64,000 bases of DNA from Ophiodon elongatus (taxonomy: Eukaryota; Chordata; Actinopteri; Perciformes; Hexagrammidae): contig JACSYO010002158.1 in assembly GCA_016806645.1 (NCBI GenBank), positions 124,001-188,000 on the forward strand, in the 5' to 3' direction. Numbering within the stretch: position 1 is the stretch's first letter; the number at the start of each line of letters is the position of its first letter. Positions 36,026-47,620 of the stretch are shown here, piece after piece. The notes under the pieces were generated by a model, which saw only the letters and a program-made list of their open reading frames with translations, was not told where the DNA came from and ran no database searches. Made by a program: the position numbers and the translations under genes.

Positions 36026-36829
36026 TTTTCACAAGGTGGAAGGTGCCATTTGGTGATAATGCCCTTTCAATCTGCTGATAACATTCCAAATGGGTTGATT
36101 GAGACCCGATCCTGGACTCGATCTGGAGTCCCACCTGGTGTCTCAGGTGTGTGAGGTAATATATGCGAGTGGATCCAAGTAGACTCACTATCAGCCCTAA
36201 TTACGTGGGTCGTCATCATTGCTGAAGCAAAATGTTTACTTTTATGAAGAGATATGGTTTGTTAGTATTGGAGTCTGTTCGGGTCAACTGCTTTGTGGCA
36301 TTGTTGATCTGGTCTAATGATCCACGTTTCTTTCTAAATTCATCAATGCATGGGTTGGTTTTAAAAGGGATCTGTTTGTAATCCCAAAACTTTGGATCAG
36401 TGGCTTTGGCGTCTGAAATAAAACAGTGTTTTATTGTGATTAATTCACTCTTACATTGTATTTCTAGAATCATCAAAGTACAAAAGCTGACTCAGAACTT
36501 GTGTAGGGTCCTTCACAAAAGGTATGGAAGGAGTTATGATTCTTGTCTGTGGTCAAAGGGGGAAGTAGTGTGATGTTGTTATAGAAGCACACAGAGAGGA
36601 GGCTGGAATGGTTGGATGACTCTACAAAACATTGGTGTTTGATACAAAAGGGCCAATGCAACCATTACCTACCCACAGTCCACATTAGTTTCCTTTTGCC
36701 ATGACCAAGTAGGTATTTTAACCAAGTAAAATCAAATCAAGTAGTTATTTCATCCAAAGCCTTTATTTTTTTTCCTAATGCTGAGCGAGTTGTTTTTGCA
36801 TAACATAACCACACCTCAACCGTAGCTGT
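36026..36829. other. Non-coding stretch, possible old element
   Basis: Minus-strand frames at 36216-36476 and 36473-36661 nearly abut. The first has a Phe-Arg-Lys-Lys-Arg-Gly segment that faintly recalls Penelope-like RT sequence. The match is too weak to call, and it lies in the opposite orientation to the Penelope-like fragment next to it. Confidence 0.25.
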
Positions 36830-37410
36830 GCTAGACCACACAAGTGTTTGATTTGTGCAAAGGTGATTTGTAATAGTTTTGTAAAGCACTTACAAATGAA
36901 ACACTGCAAGGGGGTGGTGACAGACTGAAACGTCTCCTCCAAAGGGAGACTCTTTGGATCAATACCCTCGGGGCCACATCTTTTCGCGACATTAACAAGG
37001 AAATTGACTGCTCTATTGAATATAATTCATTTGCTATTGAATACATTTTCTCTTTTTTTTTGCCATTATAGTTGTATGGTTATTACAGTATATTTTAGCA
37101 CATTTGGTTTCATTGTTATTTTCACTTTCATTGACCTTAATTTTTATTCATTTGCAATTTAATATCTCTTGTGTTTTCCTGTGTATGTGTGAGTTTGATA
37201 CAGTACATGTTTGCGTCTCTCTTGTTTGTTCCACTGTAATATCATGTCAGCGGTCCACTTGAGTACTAAGTGTGCAGTACTCTCATGCCATGTGTCACAT
37301 GACCTCTTAAGTTAGTTTTATTTTGAACACCTGCCCTCACTGCACTTTATACTCTGATGAAGACTCGTTGAGTCAAAACCCGTCAGAGTGAGCTGGACCG
37401 TCATTACAGT
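36830..37410 (+). pseudogene. Penelope-like element fragment (C-terminal end)
   Basis: The frame starting near 36916 reads GDRLKRLLQRETLWINTLGA then a short stretch to INKEID. This agrees with the C-terminal GIY-YIG-region pattern (Leu-Leu, Arg-Glu, Trp-Ile, Leu) of Penelope-like elements. At 37354-37385 the phrase 'tgatgaagactcgttgagtc' with 'aaaacccgtcagag' resembles the 3' region of such elements. Most of the protein is missing and the frame is not maintained upstream. Confidence 0.5.
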
Positions 37411-38860
37411 CGTTTCCGTGCACAAAGTATGTCGTTTTCTTTGCCCTTATTCTGAAAGACAATATTCCCACTAAGCTGTCTGCATGGCTAATGAAAATGA
37501 ATATTCCACTAATATTCCCGCTAACACGCAGCCGTGCAGACTTACATTAACCGGTGGCGGAGTTGTTCTACCGTTCAATCACAGCCTCCCTCTCTCATTC
37601 CTTTAACCTCCTTCTTGAGAAGTCTGGCGTTGCAATATTTGTGCGTATCCAAAAACCTGTTCATATTCAAGACTTTCATAATGTTTTAAAGCAGTTAGTT
37701 TCTCCTTCCAACCAGTAATTCAGGCTTTTCTTTTTGGCATGCGTCTCTGGAAGCTGCATCTACTGTTGGTTTGTGTACACCGCACAGAGCTGTCCGTAAA
37801 AAGACGAGAGGCCGAGGGGCGGCGTCTCCCAAACTGCTGTAAAACCCCCAATTGAGACATATTACGAATGCGCTGTGTACATGTCCAAAGAATGCTCCTA
37901 AAACCTGAATAAGATGGGCATATCCCACAGGTCTTAATTGGAAAATGCTCCATCTGGAAATGGAACATGCTGTGATCTGTATCAAATTCAGAATATTGTC
38001 AAATTCGTAATAATAGTTGAATATTTTTTTGGAGGGCAATTACAAACGACACATCTAGTCCGGAGACCTGTTGGGCACACACTGGTCCTGGGTTTGGACT
38101 TCTGTGTGGAACAAATAACACTGGACTCAAAAAACACAAGTCAGTGGAGTCCAGGAAGCAGTTCTTTGACAAAACTGTTTAGTTTTAGTGAACATAGTTT
38201 TTCGGAGACAGGCTGATAATCTGTGGAACAATGTCCGACCCAAAGACTGAATGATTGGGGGGATTTTACATGTCCAGAGTAGCGCGATACAGTCTTGAGT
38301 TATAGTAACAGTGCTTTGATATATGTGTAGGGACGAGGTTATCTTCAAACTAAGACAGTACTTTCTCTTTTCCTCCTCCAACGGTGTTACAGACCTGCAG
38401 CACTGTATCATAATCAGAACCAATATCTAATCTATTCATCTGTTCGGCATTGGGACTACTGCACTTGTGCATATGGCGTAGTAGCAGTATGGGCATTACG
38501 TGCAGACCTAACCGGCTGTAGATAAGCGGCGTGTTAAGCCCCCCAGTCCTGGATATTGTGTGACTGCAGACACCACAGCACCGCCAGCTAAATAGGCGAG
38601 ATGGGAAGTACCTCCTCAGAAAACAACACACAACAAACATATCCCCTTCCTCAAACAAACATGTCCCCGTCTCCACATTATCACCTTAGCCTGAACAAAA
38701 TGCCTCTCTTTGCTCTCCTCTGGATCCATGAGCGCAGGTACCTCAGCTTGTTTGTTAACATCAACACCAAAAGAGAGGGAGAGAGGGAGAAAGGGGGGAG
38801 AAAAAAAATCAATCTAATACTGCAGAACTATCAGATCATATGAAATTATGGATTCTTGGT
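37411..38860. other. Non-coding stretch with candidate regulatory blocks
   Basis: About 37440-37610 (with near-repeated 'gaatattccactaatattcc' words) and 37920-38050 are smooth, AT-rich and repeat-poor, and may be conserved. The rest, including 38040-38640, is unassigned. Frames of about 114 codons have no motif. Confidence 0.4.
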
Positions 38861-40135
38861 CTGAGCATTCAGCCCTTGTCTGCCGAGCTGTGCAAATCAA
38901 TTCAAACAGACACAAAGAGCAAACACGCGCCGAACGCCACAATAGGAAATTGAAGCGAGCAGAGCCTCCCTTTTTAAAATATGCCGCTACATATTTGTTT
39001 TGTGGATTACCATTCTGAAATGAAATTTGAACAGTTACTTAAAATAATATGCAAAAGATATTTCCAGCTTCTTTTTTTTATTTTTTTTATTATTCCTCTG
39101 CTCCATGCCCCCCCTCCAGCCCCCCATCCTCTTGTTTGTTAGAGGAGAGGGGAGCGATGGTCGGGGCCACAATGTAAACAGACACACAGAGCTGCTATGA
39201 TGCTGATTATGTTTCCAAAACATATTTCGGGGCCTTATCCCCATTGCAGGGAGTATTGAGTATTCATCCCTTTTTTTGTTTCCATATTGTGTTGCTGGTT
39301 CTGAAACATTTATGACGGTATCTGAGGCGCAGTAGAAAGGGAGAGAAATCTGTGTCATGTTAGGTGCAGGCAACATCCATTGACATTGCCTGTTAAAAGG
39401 CAACCTTGCTCCCAGGTGGGAATCCCTCGTATGACTAATATGAAGAGCAAATATCGTGAATCGACTGCTTCAATGTAAGTATTCTTCTTGGTGGCCTCAT
39501 TTTCAGCTGCAGTATTTTCAGCCCTTTTTTTAATATATCTTTTTTTTATATCAGTTTTCTCTGCGCAAGATGTTATATCAGATTGATGTCCCTTAATTGT
39601 ATTTCATCTTTGGTGACACCTGAGCAGAATACGTATTAGAAATGCTGTTTGGAATAAAATCAAATTCGTGCACCCACTCAATACACTCACTCAATTGAAG
39701 TGGCTTTTTATGAACCAACAGTATCACGTTGCAAAGAGAACAAAAGGCCTCTTGGATTATGTTCCACTGAGCTGCCTTTACACTCCTTTAAACCCTCGCC
39801 CTGTCAGATCTCTGCCTCCTATCTCCGAAGCCCTGTACTCTTCTGCTGTAAAGGCACTAAAAATTTATGTCCCACACTTCTTCCTCCCCTTACTGCGTTT
39901 TAAAAGGACATTGTCCTACTTACCTACCTTTCAGAGCTTCAGCACTGCTTTGTAAGGCCCCCCCTCCCCACCCTCACCGCGTTTCCCCCAAGGAGACACT
40001 CCATCCTACCTTTAACCCTGCTCCACTGCTTTACCACATTTTTCAAAGAAAGTTTTTGGAAACAAAGAAGAACTGGCTAAAAAAAAGATCAGCATTAAAA
40101 CAGAATAGTGTTCCTACCTACACGGGGGCACCCGT
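38861..40135. other. Non-coding stretch, no gene seen
   Basis: Smooth AT-rich blocks at about 38930-39060 and 39220-39330. T-rich patches at 39069-39092 and 39525-39550. A plus-strand frame near 39700-39955 is motif-free. Confidence 0.4.
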
Positions 40136-40139
40136 AGCA

Positions 40140-40560
40140 GGTTGATCTGGTCCTGTTGTGGGGGCCACTAATCGGTGAAATGGCCTTTCACAAGAGACAC
40201 AACAAGCAGACAACATCAGCTGTATTTTATCGTTCTTCCATACCCACTGCTGCTGTTATTTTTGGTAGTTGTAACTTTTCCATCATGCCTACTACTCTCA
40301 TTATATGAATCATTTATGTTATATTCATTGAATGTGTTGTAGCTCTGTTATGCTGTTCATTCTGTACACATGACATCTATTGTACTTCTGTCCATCCTGA
40401 TGGAGGATCCTCCTCTGTTGCTCTCCCAAAGGTTTCTTCCTTTTTTTTTTCCTGAACCCGGGACAGAAAATGTCACATGTGTACAGATTGTAAAGCCCTG
40501 TGAGGCAAATTTGTCATTTGTGATTTTGGGCTATACAAAATAAATTGAATTGAAAAATTG
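40140..40560 (+). mobile_element. 3' end of a non-LTR-type teleost retroelement
   Basis: The ordered phrases 'ctctgttatgctgttcattc', 'ctgatggaggatcctcctct', 'gctctcccaaaggtttcttc', 'tacagattgtaaagccctgt' and 'gggctatacaaaataaattg', ending in ATTGAATTGAAA, are a very common teleost repeat tail. The terminal (TTGAA)-type tail suggests a non-LTR origin. No protein-coding part is present. Confidence 0.7.
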
Positions 40561-40940
40561 ACTGTAAAGAACAAACCAAAATTGCTCACAGCGTCAAATG
40601 GGAAAGGACCACCCACCAGCACTCAGTGGAGGTAGTACCCAAGAACTGAAAGTATAAGTCTGGTGATATTCTCATTAACAACAAATATTAGTATATAAGT
40701 GGTGTATGTGTAGCCAAAGCCCAATATACCTTGACATGGCCTGCTCCTTCATTACCATTGTAGTGTATGGGACTTCAGGATCCAGGAGATCCATTGGGTT
40801 GGTATGTAGGGCTGGACGATAAAACAATCACGGAAAAGTCTTTGATGAACTCTTCCACGATCTGAGCAATGGTATCATTTGTCCCGTCGGCACAGGGCAG
40901 CGGGCAGGAAAACAGAGTAGAGCCAAAACGCATGTCACAC
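40561..40940. other. Non-coding spacer
   Basis: Unassigned. Confidence 0.45.
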
Positions 40941-40944
40941 GCTT

Positions 40945-41412
40945 GAAGCAGGGGGGATGATTAAAAGGTGATTTTAATGAAGTAAAAGCCCACACAAAAA
41001 GTGCACAAGAGGTGAAGAGGCACCAAAAAACAAGTTATAGACAATCCAAAGTCTAAGAAGGAGCAAAATGGCAAATAACACACCGGGACGAGTAGTACAA
41101 AGGCACAAGGGACACAGCCAGGAACATAGCAGACCAACCGACAACCAACAGACAACAGTGAAAAGACAGGACTCACGAGATACACAATACACACAAATCT
41201 AATCAGACAACAAGACACAGGTGGGCAGACACGAGGGCAGGCTGAAAGACGATTGGTGGAAGAAACAAAAGAGAACAGAGCGAGGCTGACGAGACAAATA
41301 GGTGATCCACAGAAGAAAAAAGCACAAAGACAGGAAGTCAAACAAACACAGGACACAGGGAAGGAGGCAGGGAACTTCAAAATAAAATAGAAAAGGCCAA
41401 GATCATGACAGC
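40945..41412 (-). repeat. Dispersed repeat, A/C-rich on the plus strand
   Basis: On the minus strand it begins TGTCATGATCTTGG and is strongly T/C/G-rich, with repeated 'cctgtg' and 'cctgtctt' words. The texture matches a teleost repeat I have seen. A 170-codon minus-strand frame runs through it but its Cys/Phe/Leu/Val composition reflects base bias and matches no family I know. The class (LTR-related or other) is uncertain. Confidence 0.4.
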
Positions 41413-42229
41413 TTTTATTGAGTCCATTTTCCTGTGCCTGCAAAAAAACACTAGATGAACAGCCAATACGCATTTCATTTATTATTCTTTTTTTTTTTAC
41501 AGGGGTTTCTTTTCATAATCTCTATAATATCTGTGTAAGTGCCTTATTGGTTTGTGGTGAGGGTGCATCCTTCTTACGGTGTCTTTTGTACATGTCCGAT
41601 GTAAATAAACGTTATGATATGGACAGCGTAAAAGGGATGATAATATTAGCGCTCTGCACAGCACACCTGGTGCTGAAGGTAAAATACTTTTGGCTTTAAC
41701 AAAACGTTTTACACTTCACGTAAGAGTCTCAAAGCTAAAGCATCCACAAAGAGAAGCTGTGAGGAAGGTATAATCATCATGTGAGAGCTTTCACATTGAA
41801 GGAGAAAGCAGAGGGAGAAGGTAAGCACACCTCAAATTGACGGGGCCGTTCGGTTGATTTCATGGTCGCGTGAGCTTTGTTCAACCTGTTAAGATTGATG
41901 CTGAACTTGTTGCTCTCTGAAGACCCCATTAAATTAAATGCAGCCTAGACTGGATACAATCAGCACAAATAATTCACAAACTACAAAATACACAATTCAG
42001 AAATAATGACAATACATCCTGCTGTCGATAGGAGTCTCAATAATTAAAACTTCTATTACTCATCTGCTTCTCCTTATCTCTATTGCGATCTGTAATTGGT
42101 GTACATTTGATGGAGGAAGGATTGGCCTGAATTCAACTCATCATTTAATGTATGAACATTGCAATATTTAAACTGAAAAGGCGGACACGATCACACTCAC
42201 GATCAAACACTGTTTTGTAACACATTCTG
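41413..42229. other. Non-coding stretch, no gene seen
   Basis: Unassigned unique sequence. Confidence 0.45.
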
Positions 42230-42440
42230 TCTGAGTGTCACACTCTAGGTACATCTCCAGCATCAGTTTTGGATGTGTCAGAGATGGCGTGTCAGTTTCT
42301 GCTGGTTACATGCATAGTTGCCTTTCAAAATAAACTTCCGTGTTCACAGGAAATGTACAGATTCCACTTGTTTTAAGGTTTTTAGTATTACCTACGCAAC
42401 AAAACTACTTGGTTAGGATTAACAGCAGTGAATGTCCATT
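42230..42440 (+). mobile_element. Family A dispersed element (copy 4, left end only)
   Basis: 'ccagcatcagttttggatgt', 'ttcaaaataaacttccgtgt', 'tcacaggaaatgtacag' and 'caacaaaactacttggttag' match the left arm of copy 8 (about 51355-51470). The core is absent. Confidence 0.65.
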
Positions 42441-43100
42441 TTATCATCGAGGTACGCCAAAGAAAAACAAACCAGTGTTAACTGCGTGTTCTCTCTCAAT
42501 TACATATTTGGGTCTATGTAGTCTAACATCATTATCCTCACCATCTTCCTTCCATTCCTCCACCCAAATTCATCAATCTTCACTCCAACAAGACAAAAAA
42601 CATGGGATATGTCTTTTGTTGCCCTCTTTTCTGCTCTCTGTTTTTCCTTGCTTTGCCCGTTACCCTACCCACAGTCTACCCCCACCCTAAGAGCTCTGAA
42701 GGGCACCCAGGTGCCCAAGAGGTCGCTGTAATGAGCGCTAATGAGCCCATTGACAACCTCAGTACAGGCTGATTGGTGCTGCAGGCTTTCACCATGTGCT
42801 TTACAGAGCACTTCCTGGCACAGGCCCCCAGCCTGCTGGATCTCTGCCCTGCCATGCCCTCCATATGAGCTTAATGTGGATACAAGAGAGGGGGTAGTGA
42901 ATCTTTGAAGCGGAAACCGTCAGGGTCACGCGTCTTTCGCCACAAATAACTGTGCTTTTAAAAATGTTTTGTCAGCAGCTATATCGGGCAGCTATGCACA
43001 TAAAAAACATGTACAGCAGGTTGAGTCGAGTCTGACGATTGCCTTTTGCTTCCATCTGCTCTCCTTCTCGTTTGCATGAGCAACATCAATACCAGCCCAC
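42441..43100. other. Non-coding stretch, no gene seen
   Basis: Unassigned. A CT-rich patch lies at about 42530-42680. Confidence 0.45.
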
Positions 43101-43660
43101 TCTCTCCAAAAGGTGTATGAATGACATCACGATTGAAAGTCATTTTGTGTGCATTAAGAACGTCTTTCTTGCTTTTTGCGTGTCATTTGTACGTCATGTA
43201 GCCTCTACCAGCTACGTAACTGTGATACGCTGTCAACGAGTGACGTGGTATAAAGTACGAGGGACAGCTGGGGAGGTGGAATGGTCAAACAAACACAAGA
43301 CTTGCAACCAGAAGACCAGCATTTGAGACCAGTGTCGTCAAGTTTTTTTTTTTTGACGTTGTTGACCGTTGTTCTCCATGCTTATGTTACGTTGTTTATT
43401 TTTCTTGTTTTATGCCTAACCATAATGTTTATTCCTAAACCTAACTGAGTGGTTTTGTTGCTGCGGCCGTTACCGTTGTTTTGTTGCCTAAACATAACCG
43501 CAATTGTTTATCTGTACATTTTTTCACAATGTTAACCCTGTGGCGTATAAATGACAAAAAGTGGAGTATAAATGACGCAAAAAGCCTTAAATGCGTACTA
43601 ATGGTACGTGGAAAGGTCAGGAAATGTCGTGCTATTTATACACCTTCCCATGAGATCGGT
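43101..43660 (-). mobile_element. Family A-cored element with long terminal inverted repeats (copy 5)
   Basis: The left end (43101-43200) and right end (43561-43655) are imperfect inverted copies: AAGGTGTATGAATGACATCACGA corresponds to the reverse of the segment around 43624-43647, and GCTTTTTGCGTGTCATTTGTAC to the reverse of 43563-43585. Between them lies a family A core in minus orientation ('ggtcaaacaaacacaagact', 'gcaaccagaagaccagcatt'), then 'cctaaacctaactgagtggt' and 'tgttgcctaaacataacc'. A 21-bp tandem ('gtggcgtataaatgac' and 'gtggagtataaatgac') lies at 43540-43583. No transposase: a non-autonomous element. Confidence 0.75.
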
Positions 43661-44929
43661 TTGTCAATAAAGTTAAATCAGGTACGCTCATAAACTTCAT
43701 GCAAATGACCGAAAACTTCACGTAATTTGGACGTAAAGAGCTGCTTTCGCCCTAAACGTATATATTTGATAATAGATGAGACATCTAAACGGGATCCACA
43801 TGTAACTGACTGATTATTAGCAATAATTTAGCTATCTGCTTGATTGCCCACGTCGCTACACCATGGTAATCTCACCACGTGAGCTCACTACACACGTTCT
43901 TTATTTCTTTGCTGTTGTAAGTGACGATGCTTGACATAGACAACCAGCTAACCATGCTAGCGACAAATGCTTTGTGTGGGTTTCGTTGGAACAGTACCAG
44001 ATCTGTGCCACACCATATCACATCAGCTCCTCTTTAACCCTTTACAGCAAAAAACAGCAGATAGTTTAATGAGCCGAGAGGAGAGTCCAAGCTGACGTTT
44101 TTGCAGGAATATAAACAGTAACTCAAAGATGAATGTACAGCAGTTATATCAGCGGTATGTTAATATCTACATTATTCCACGGAACTTCATGTATTAGCTG
44201 AGCTCCCTGAATGTATTATACAAAATTCTAATGTGCTTTTAATGGCAGAGGATGTTGAATAGACTTAAAGTCCTGTCAGAGTGTATTTGATGTGTCCTGT
44301 TACTCTGTTTTTGATAACTTAATTAGTCCCATGAGAGTATACATGTGCACAACAATGCCACTGCTGTGAATACCATGAGAGAAGCAACCAGCAACTAAAC
44401 AAAAAAAGTGCTGCTTTACAAATAATTTCACTGTATAAAACTTGAAATAAGTGTAAAACGGCTCATGGCTGTGCAGAAAAAGCACAGAAGGTCAATTACC
44501 GCCATGTTCAATGTCGGAATAATTAAATAATAACGTATATATCATAAACTGGAGGCTCATCAACATTCCCCCCTCTCTGTTCCATTATGCTGGAGTATTC
44601 CTGTAATCCTTAACACCCTTAAACTGAAGATAATGACTTATACATGTAACTTATAACTATAACATAATGCTATTGAAGCATCTACGCTAACCTTTTTAGG
44701 AGCCTCCATCGTCGTTTTGAACAAACTTTCTCCTCTCCGTGTCGCTGAGTAGCTCCTCACAGGACGCCGATTGGTCCAGTCACTGACTGGACAGATACAA
44801 ATGCATTACCTGAAGTCTGACAAGATGGATTTTTATGTTATATGATATCGCAGTTATCCAGCTGTCATGCAAGCAGCCTGATATCAAAGAAATCCATGAA
44901 AGGATCACAACATCTTGACAGTGCATTAC
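43661..44929. other. Non-coding stretch, mostly unassigned
   Basis: About 44690-44815 has a repeat-like texture but is not assigned. No gene. Confidence 0.4.
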
Positions 44930-45300
44930 GTAGTGGTGGCATGTAATGTGTTAAAATGTCGTCACAAGGAAACAGTGCCAATGGAAGGTCAAATAGGATG
45001 CATTGTCATGGCGGACACGCAAATTGAACGCATCCCTGTGAATACTCAACGGTCAGAGCTAGTGACGTTGTATAAACAGTGAGAAAAATTACCTTGGTCG
45101 CACAAACACAGGACTTTCAACCAGGAGACCGGTGTTCGTGTCCCAAAGTGTTGTGGAGTTGAGACTCATCAGTGACTTTTATGAGGTGTTTAATTAAGTA
45201 CTTATCTTAATCCCAAACAGATGTTTACCCTTAACCTAATTTTTTTTTTGGCCTAAACTTAACGTTAAATTGTTTGGTGGAATGGAATCTGATGTTAAGA
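44930..45300 (-). mobile_element. Family A dispersed element (copy 6)
   Basis: Clear core in minus orientation: 'cacaaacacaggactttcaa', 'ccaggagaccggtgttcgtg', 'tccc'. It is followed by TTAATTAAGTACTTA-type middle and 'gtttacccttaacctaattt'. A candidate outer arm precedes it from about 44930, but pairing of the ends was not established. Confidence 0.7.
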
Positions 45301-45380
45301 GATTGTGGTCATTTCACATATTTCTGTGAGAAGCAGCTGCTGAGAATTTGGTAAGAACAGAAAAGATCATAAAACAGGGT

Positions 45381-45381
<1 letters not shown>

Positions 45382-45435
<54 letters not shown>
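45382..45435. repeat. (CA)27 microsatellite
   Basis: Pure CA run just downstream of a family A copy. Confidence 0.97.
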
Positions 45436-45439
<4 letters not shown>

Positions 45440-45798
45440 CCAGAGTTATGCTCCAACAGGTAAACTGAGCAACAGGCCAATCCCTCACAAACTTTGCGTA
45501 TTCCCTGAAGTCCCACAAGCATGGAATCCACTTTATTAGCGCCCGTCAACGTGGCTAGTTATGTGCTCTGAATTTGATTGCTCGCGGATGTCCCACTGTA
45601 GTGCTTGTCAGATGAGGGATATTCCTCTCTCCCTCTCTCTCCCTCCACTCCTCCACTCCTCCTGTCCTTCCTGTCATCGCAGTGGCAGCAGGAGACATCT
45701 GGACGACTGTCACGGTTGACACGGTTGGTTGACGAGCACTGACAAATCCCCACGGACCACAGAAAACAGGAGTAGAGGACTCTCATTGGTGATGATGG

Positions 45799-45800
<2 letters not shown>
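45436..45800. other. Non-coding spacer
   Basis: Unassigned. A CT-rich patch lies at about 45625-45670. Confidence 0.5.
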
Positions 45801-45836
<36 letters not shown>

Positions 45837-45870
45837 TGTGTGTGTGTGTGTGTATGTGTGTGTGTGTGTG
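45801..45870. repeat. (TG)n microsatellite, interrupted
   Basis: TG units with CGCG and TA interruptions. Confidence 0.96.
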
Positions 45871-46740
45871 CATGCTGGGCGCGGTGTCTGGGAGTGTTGT
45901 TCGGAAGATGATTGTAAGATTAATAGTCCCTGCTAGATGAATTTAAACGATCATGATATGTGTATCTGATCAAATATGTTCAATGGACACACTGTGAGTT
46001 TCTACCTTTTGGAGGAAGTCTCCATGTTTTCCAGGATGACTGTCACAGCTGGTGTTGCCCTGATTGGTTCAGAATGAATCGATCCTGATTGCAGCATTTG
46101 AAAAGTTTTCTTAAATGGCGTGTGTGTTAAACTTACACCAAGGGGTTTTGAAATGGTTATGCAACAGTCTCAATTTAACACTGATGCCTCCATTTGACCT
46201 CCCTTAGTAAACGAGACAATTTGAGGGTAGATTGTCTTTTTCTATGTAGTTATTCCTGAAGCTCTTCATTATCATTACCTTTGCTAGGTTTTAATGAAAA
46301 CACCTAAAAAGGTGCACTTGGCGTGTGCTCATCAAATGACACTAAGCTACATGACATGGCCTGGATGTGTTGCCATTCAGACACATTTCCAATTTTTCTT
46401 TACCATACCCTACAATGTGTTTGATAAGAACACTCATCCGTTCCTTTTTTGCCAAATTATATTACTAAACTAGGGGAAAAAAACTCCATTGAGTTGACCA
46501 CTATGTATACACAGCACATCCTTCAATTGATGCTCAATTTCCCTCTACTGTTTATGTGTTGGGGAGTTTGGTTTACATGAAAATCTATTCATACAAAACG
46601 GTGGTTTGGAACTGATCACATTACCTAAATATTTGAGGAAAGTATTGCCATACATGGTTTATTGGGGAAGATTTTTTATTATTTTTTTTTGGTCCTTAGT
46701 CATATTTTGGTCTGCGGCATGGGAGTGAGATGTCAAATTT
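45871..46740. other. Non-coding stretch, no gene seen
   Basis: AT-rich unassigned sequence. Confidence 0.45.
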
Positions 46741-47150
46741 GCAAACATGTATCTTTATTGTCCGACTCAATGGGAATAATGTGAATTGAGAAACAAAGTG
46801 GTGGAGGTAGAGCTGCTTTGAGTGGATCTGAATGAAACCCTCCCCCTTGTCCATTTGCTGAAACACCCCTCAAAGAAACACTGTTTGTCGTTTATAGCCC
46901 CAGGCACAGAGTAATGCTGGATAAAGTTGCATTGTAATGACATATAGAAACGGTGATTACAGCCTAATTCAATTGCTCCCTAATCTCATTTCCATAATGG
47001 CCTTTATTTGGAACCTCAATTTATTGTTTTTCCCAGAAATCATTATACAATTTAGCCCTTAAATCCATTTTGAATATGCGTGCCCACTGTACAAAAAGAC
47101 GCATAAATATCACCTTTACCAACGTGCAGAACAGTGTGAGCATACAATGC
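46740..47150. promoter_or_regulatory. Strong candidate conserved non-coding element
   Basis: Repeat-free, AT-leaning sequence with closely spaced homeodomain/SOX/POU-like words (CCTAATTCAATTGC, TTGCATTGTAATGA, TAATGGCCTTTATTTGG, CTCAATTTATTG). Frames are short in all phases. Of all the unique blocks in the window this one looks most like a deeply conserved enhancer. Confidence 0.5.
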
Positions 47151-47203
47151 ATTAAGAGAGACACACAACAAAAAACTGCACGTAGCCAGACGCAGTCATA
47201 GAA

Positions 47204-47205
<2 letters not shown>

Positions 47206-47261
<56 letters not shown>
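47206..47261. repeat. (CA)28 microsatellite
   Basis: Pure CA run. Confidence 0.97.
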
Positions 47262-47263
<2 letters not shown>

Positions 47264-47620
47264 ATGGCATTATGGTAATGGATAGGCGGGCCCAGCTGGT
47301 ATATCTGGTGGCAGCAGTGTGAGAAAAGAGGAGGGTTATAATGTGCAAATATTAATGATCCCGGGTTTGGGACTCTGGACACGCATGCATCTTTTGTGTG
47401 TGTGAGTTTACGCGTGTGTGTGTGCGCGCGCGCATGTGTGTGGTCAAGTGCCAGAGGGTGGGATCCAACAGCCTGGATTTAATCACTGGGACCCCTCTCC
47501 ATAAGATGACTATCATGATCTGCCAGCTTCGCTGAGCTCCTCTGATATGTCTATCCCTGGTGACACAGCTCGATCTGGGCTGCGATGTTTGGCCAAGTCA
47601 CCAAGATCACCATAAGTCCG
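47262..47620. promoter_or_regulatory. Candidate conserved non-coding block
   Basis: ATGTGCAAATATTAATGATCC (octamer-like and homeodomain-like words) at about 47340, and smooth unique sequence at 47440-47620. They are separated by a TG/CG-rich patch at 47394-47442. Confidence 0.4.

Noticed and set aside
36216..36661. A minus-strand host gene built of two abutting frames
   Set aside because: No initiation context, splice pattern or domain; at most a faint resemblance to Penelope-like sequence.
45100..45170. A functional tRNA gene
   Set aside because: The B-box-like and A-box-like words are imperfect, stems do not pair well and there is no acceptor stem. It is better explained as a repeated-element core.
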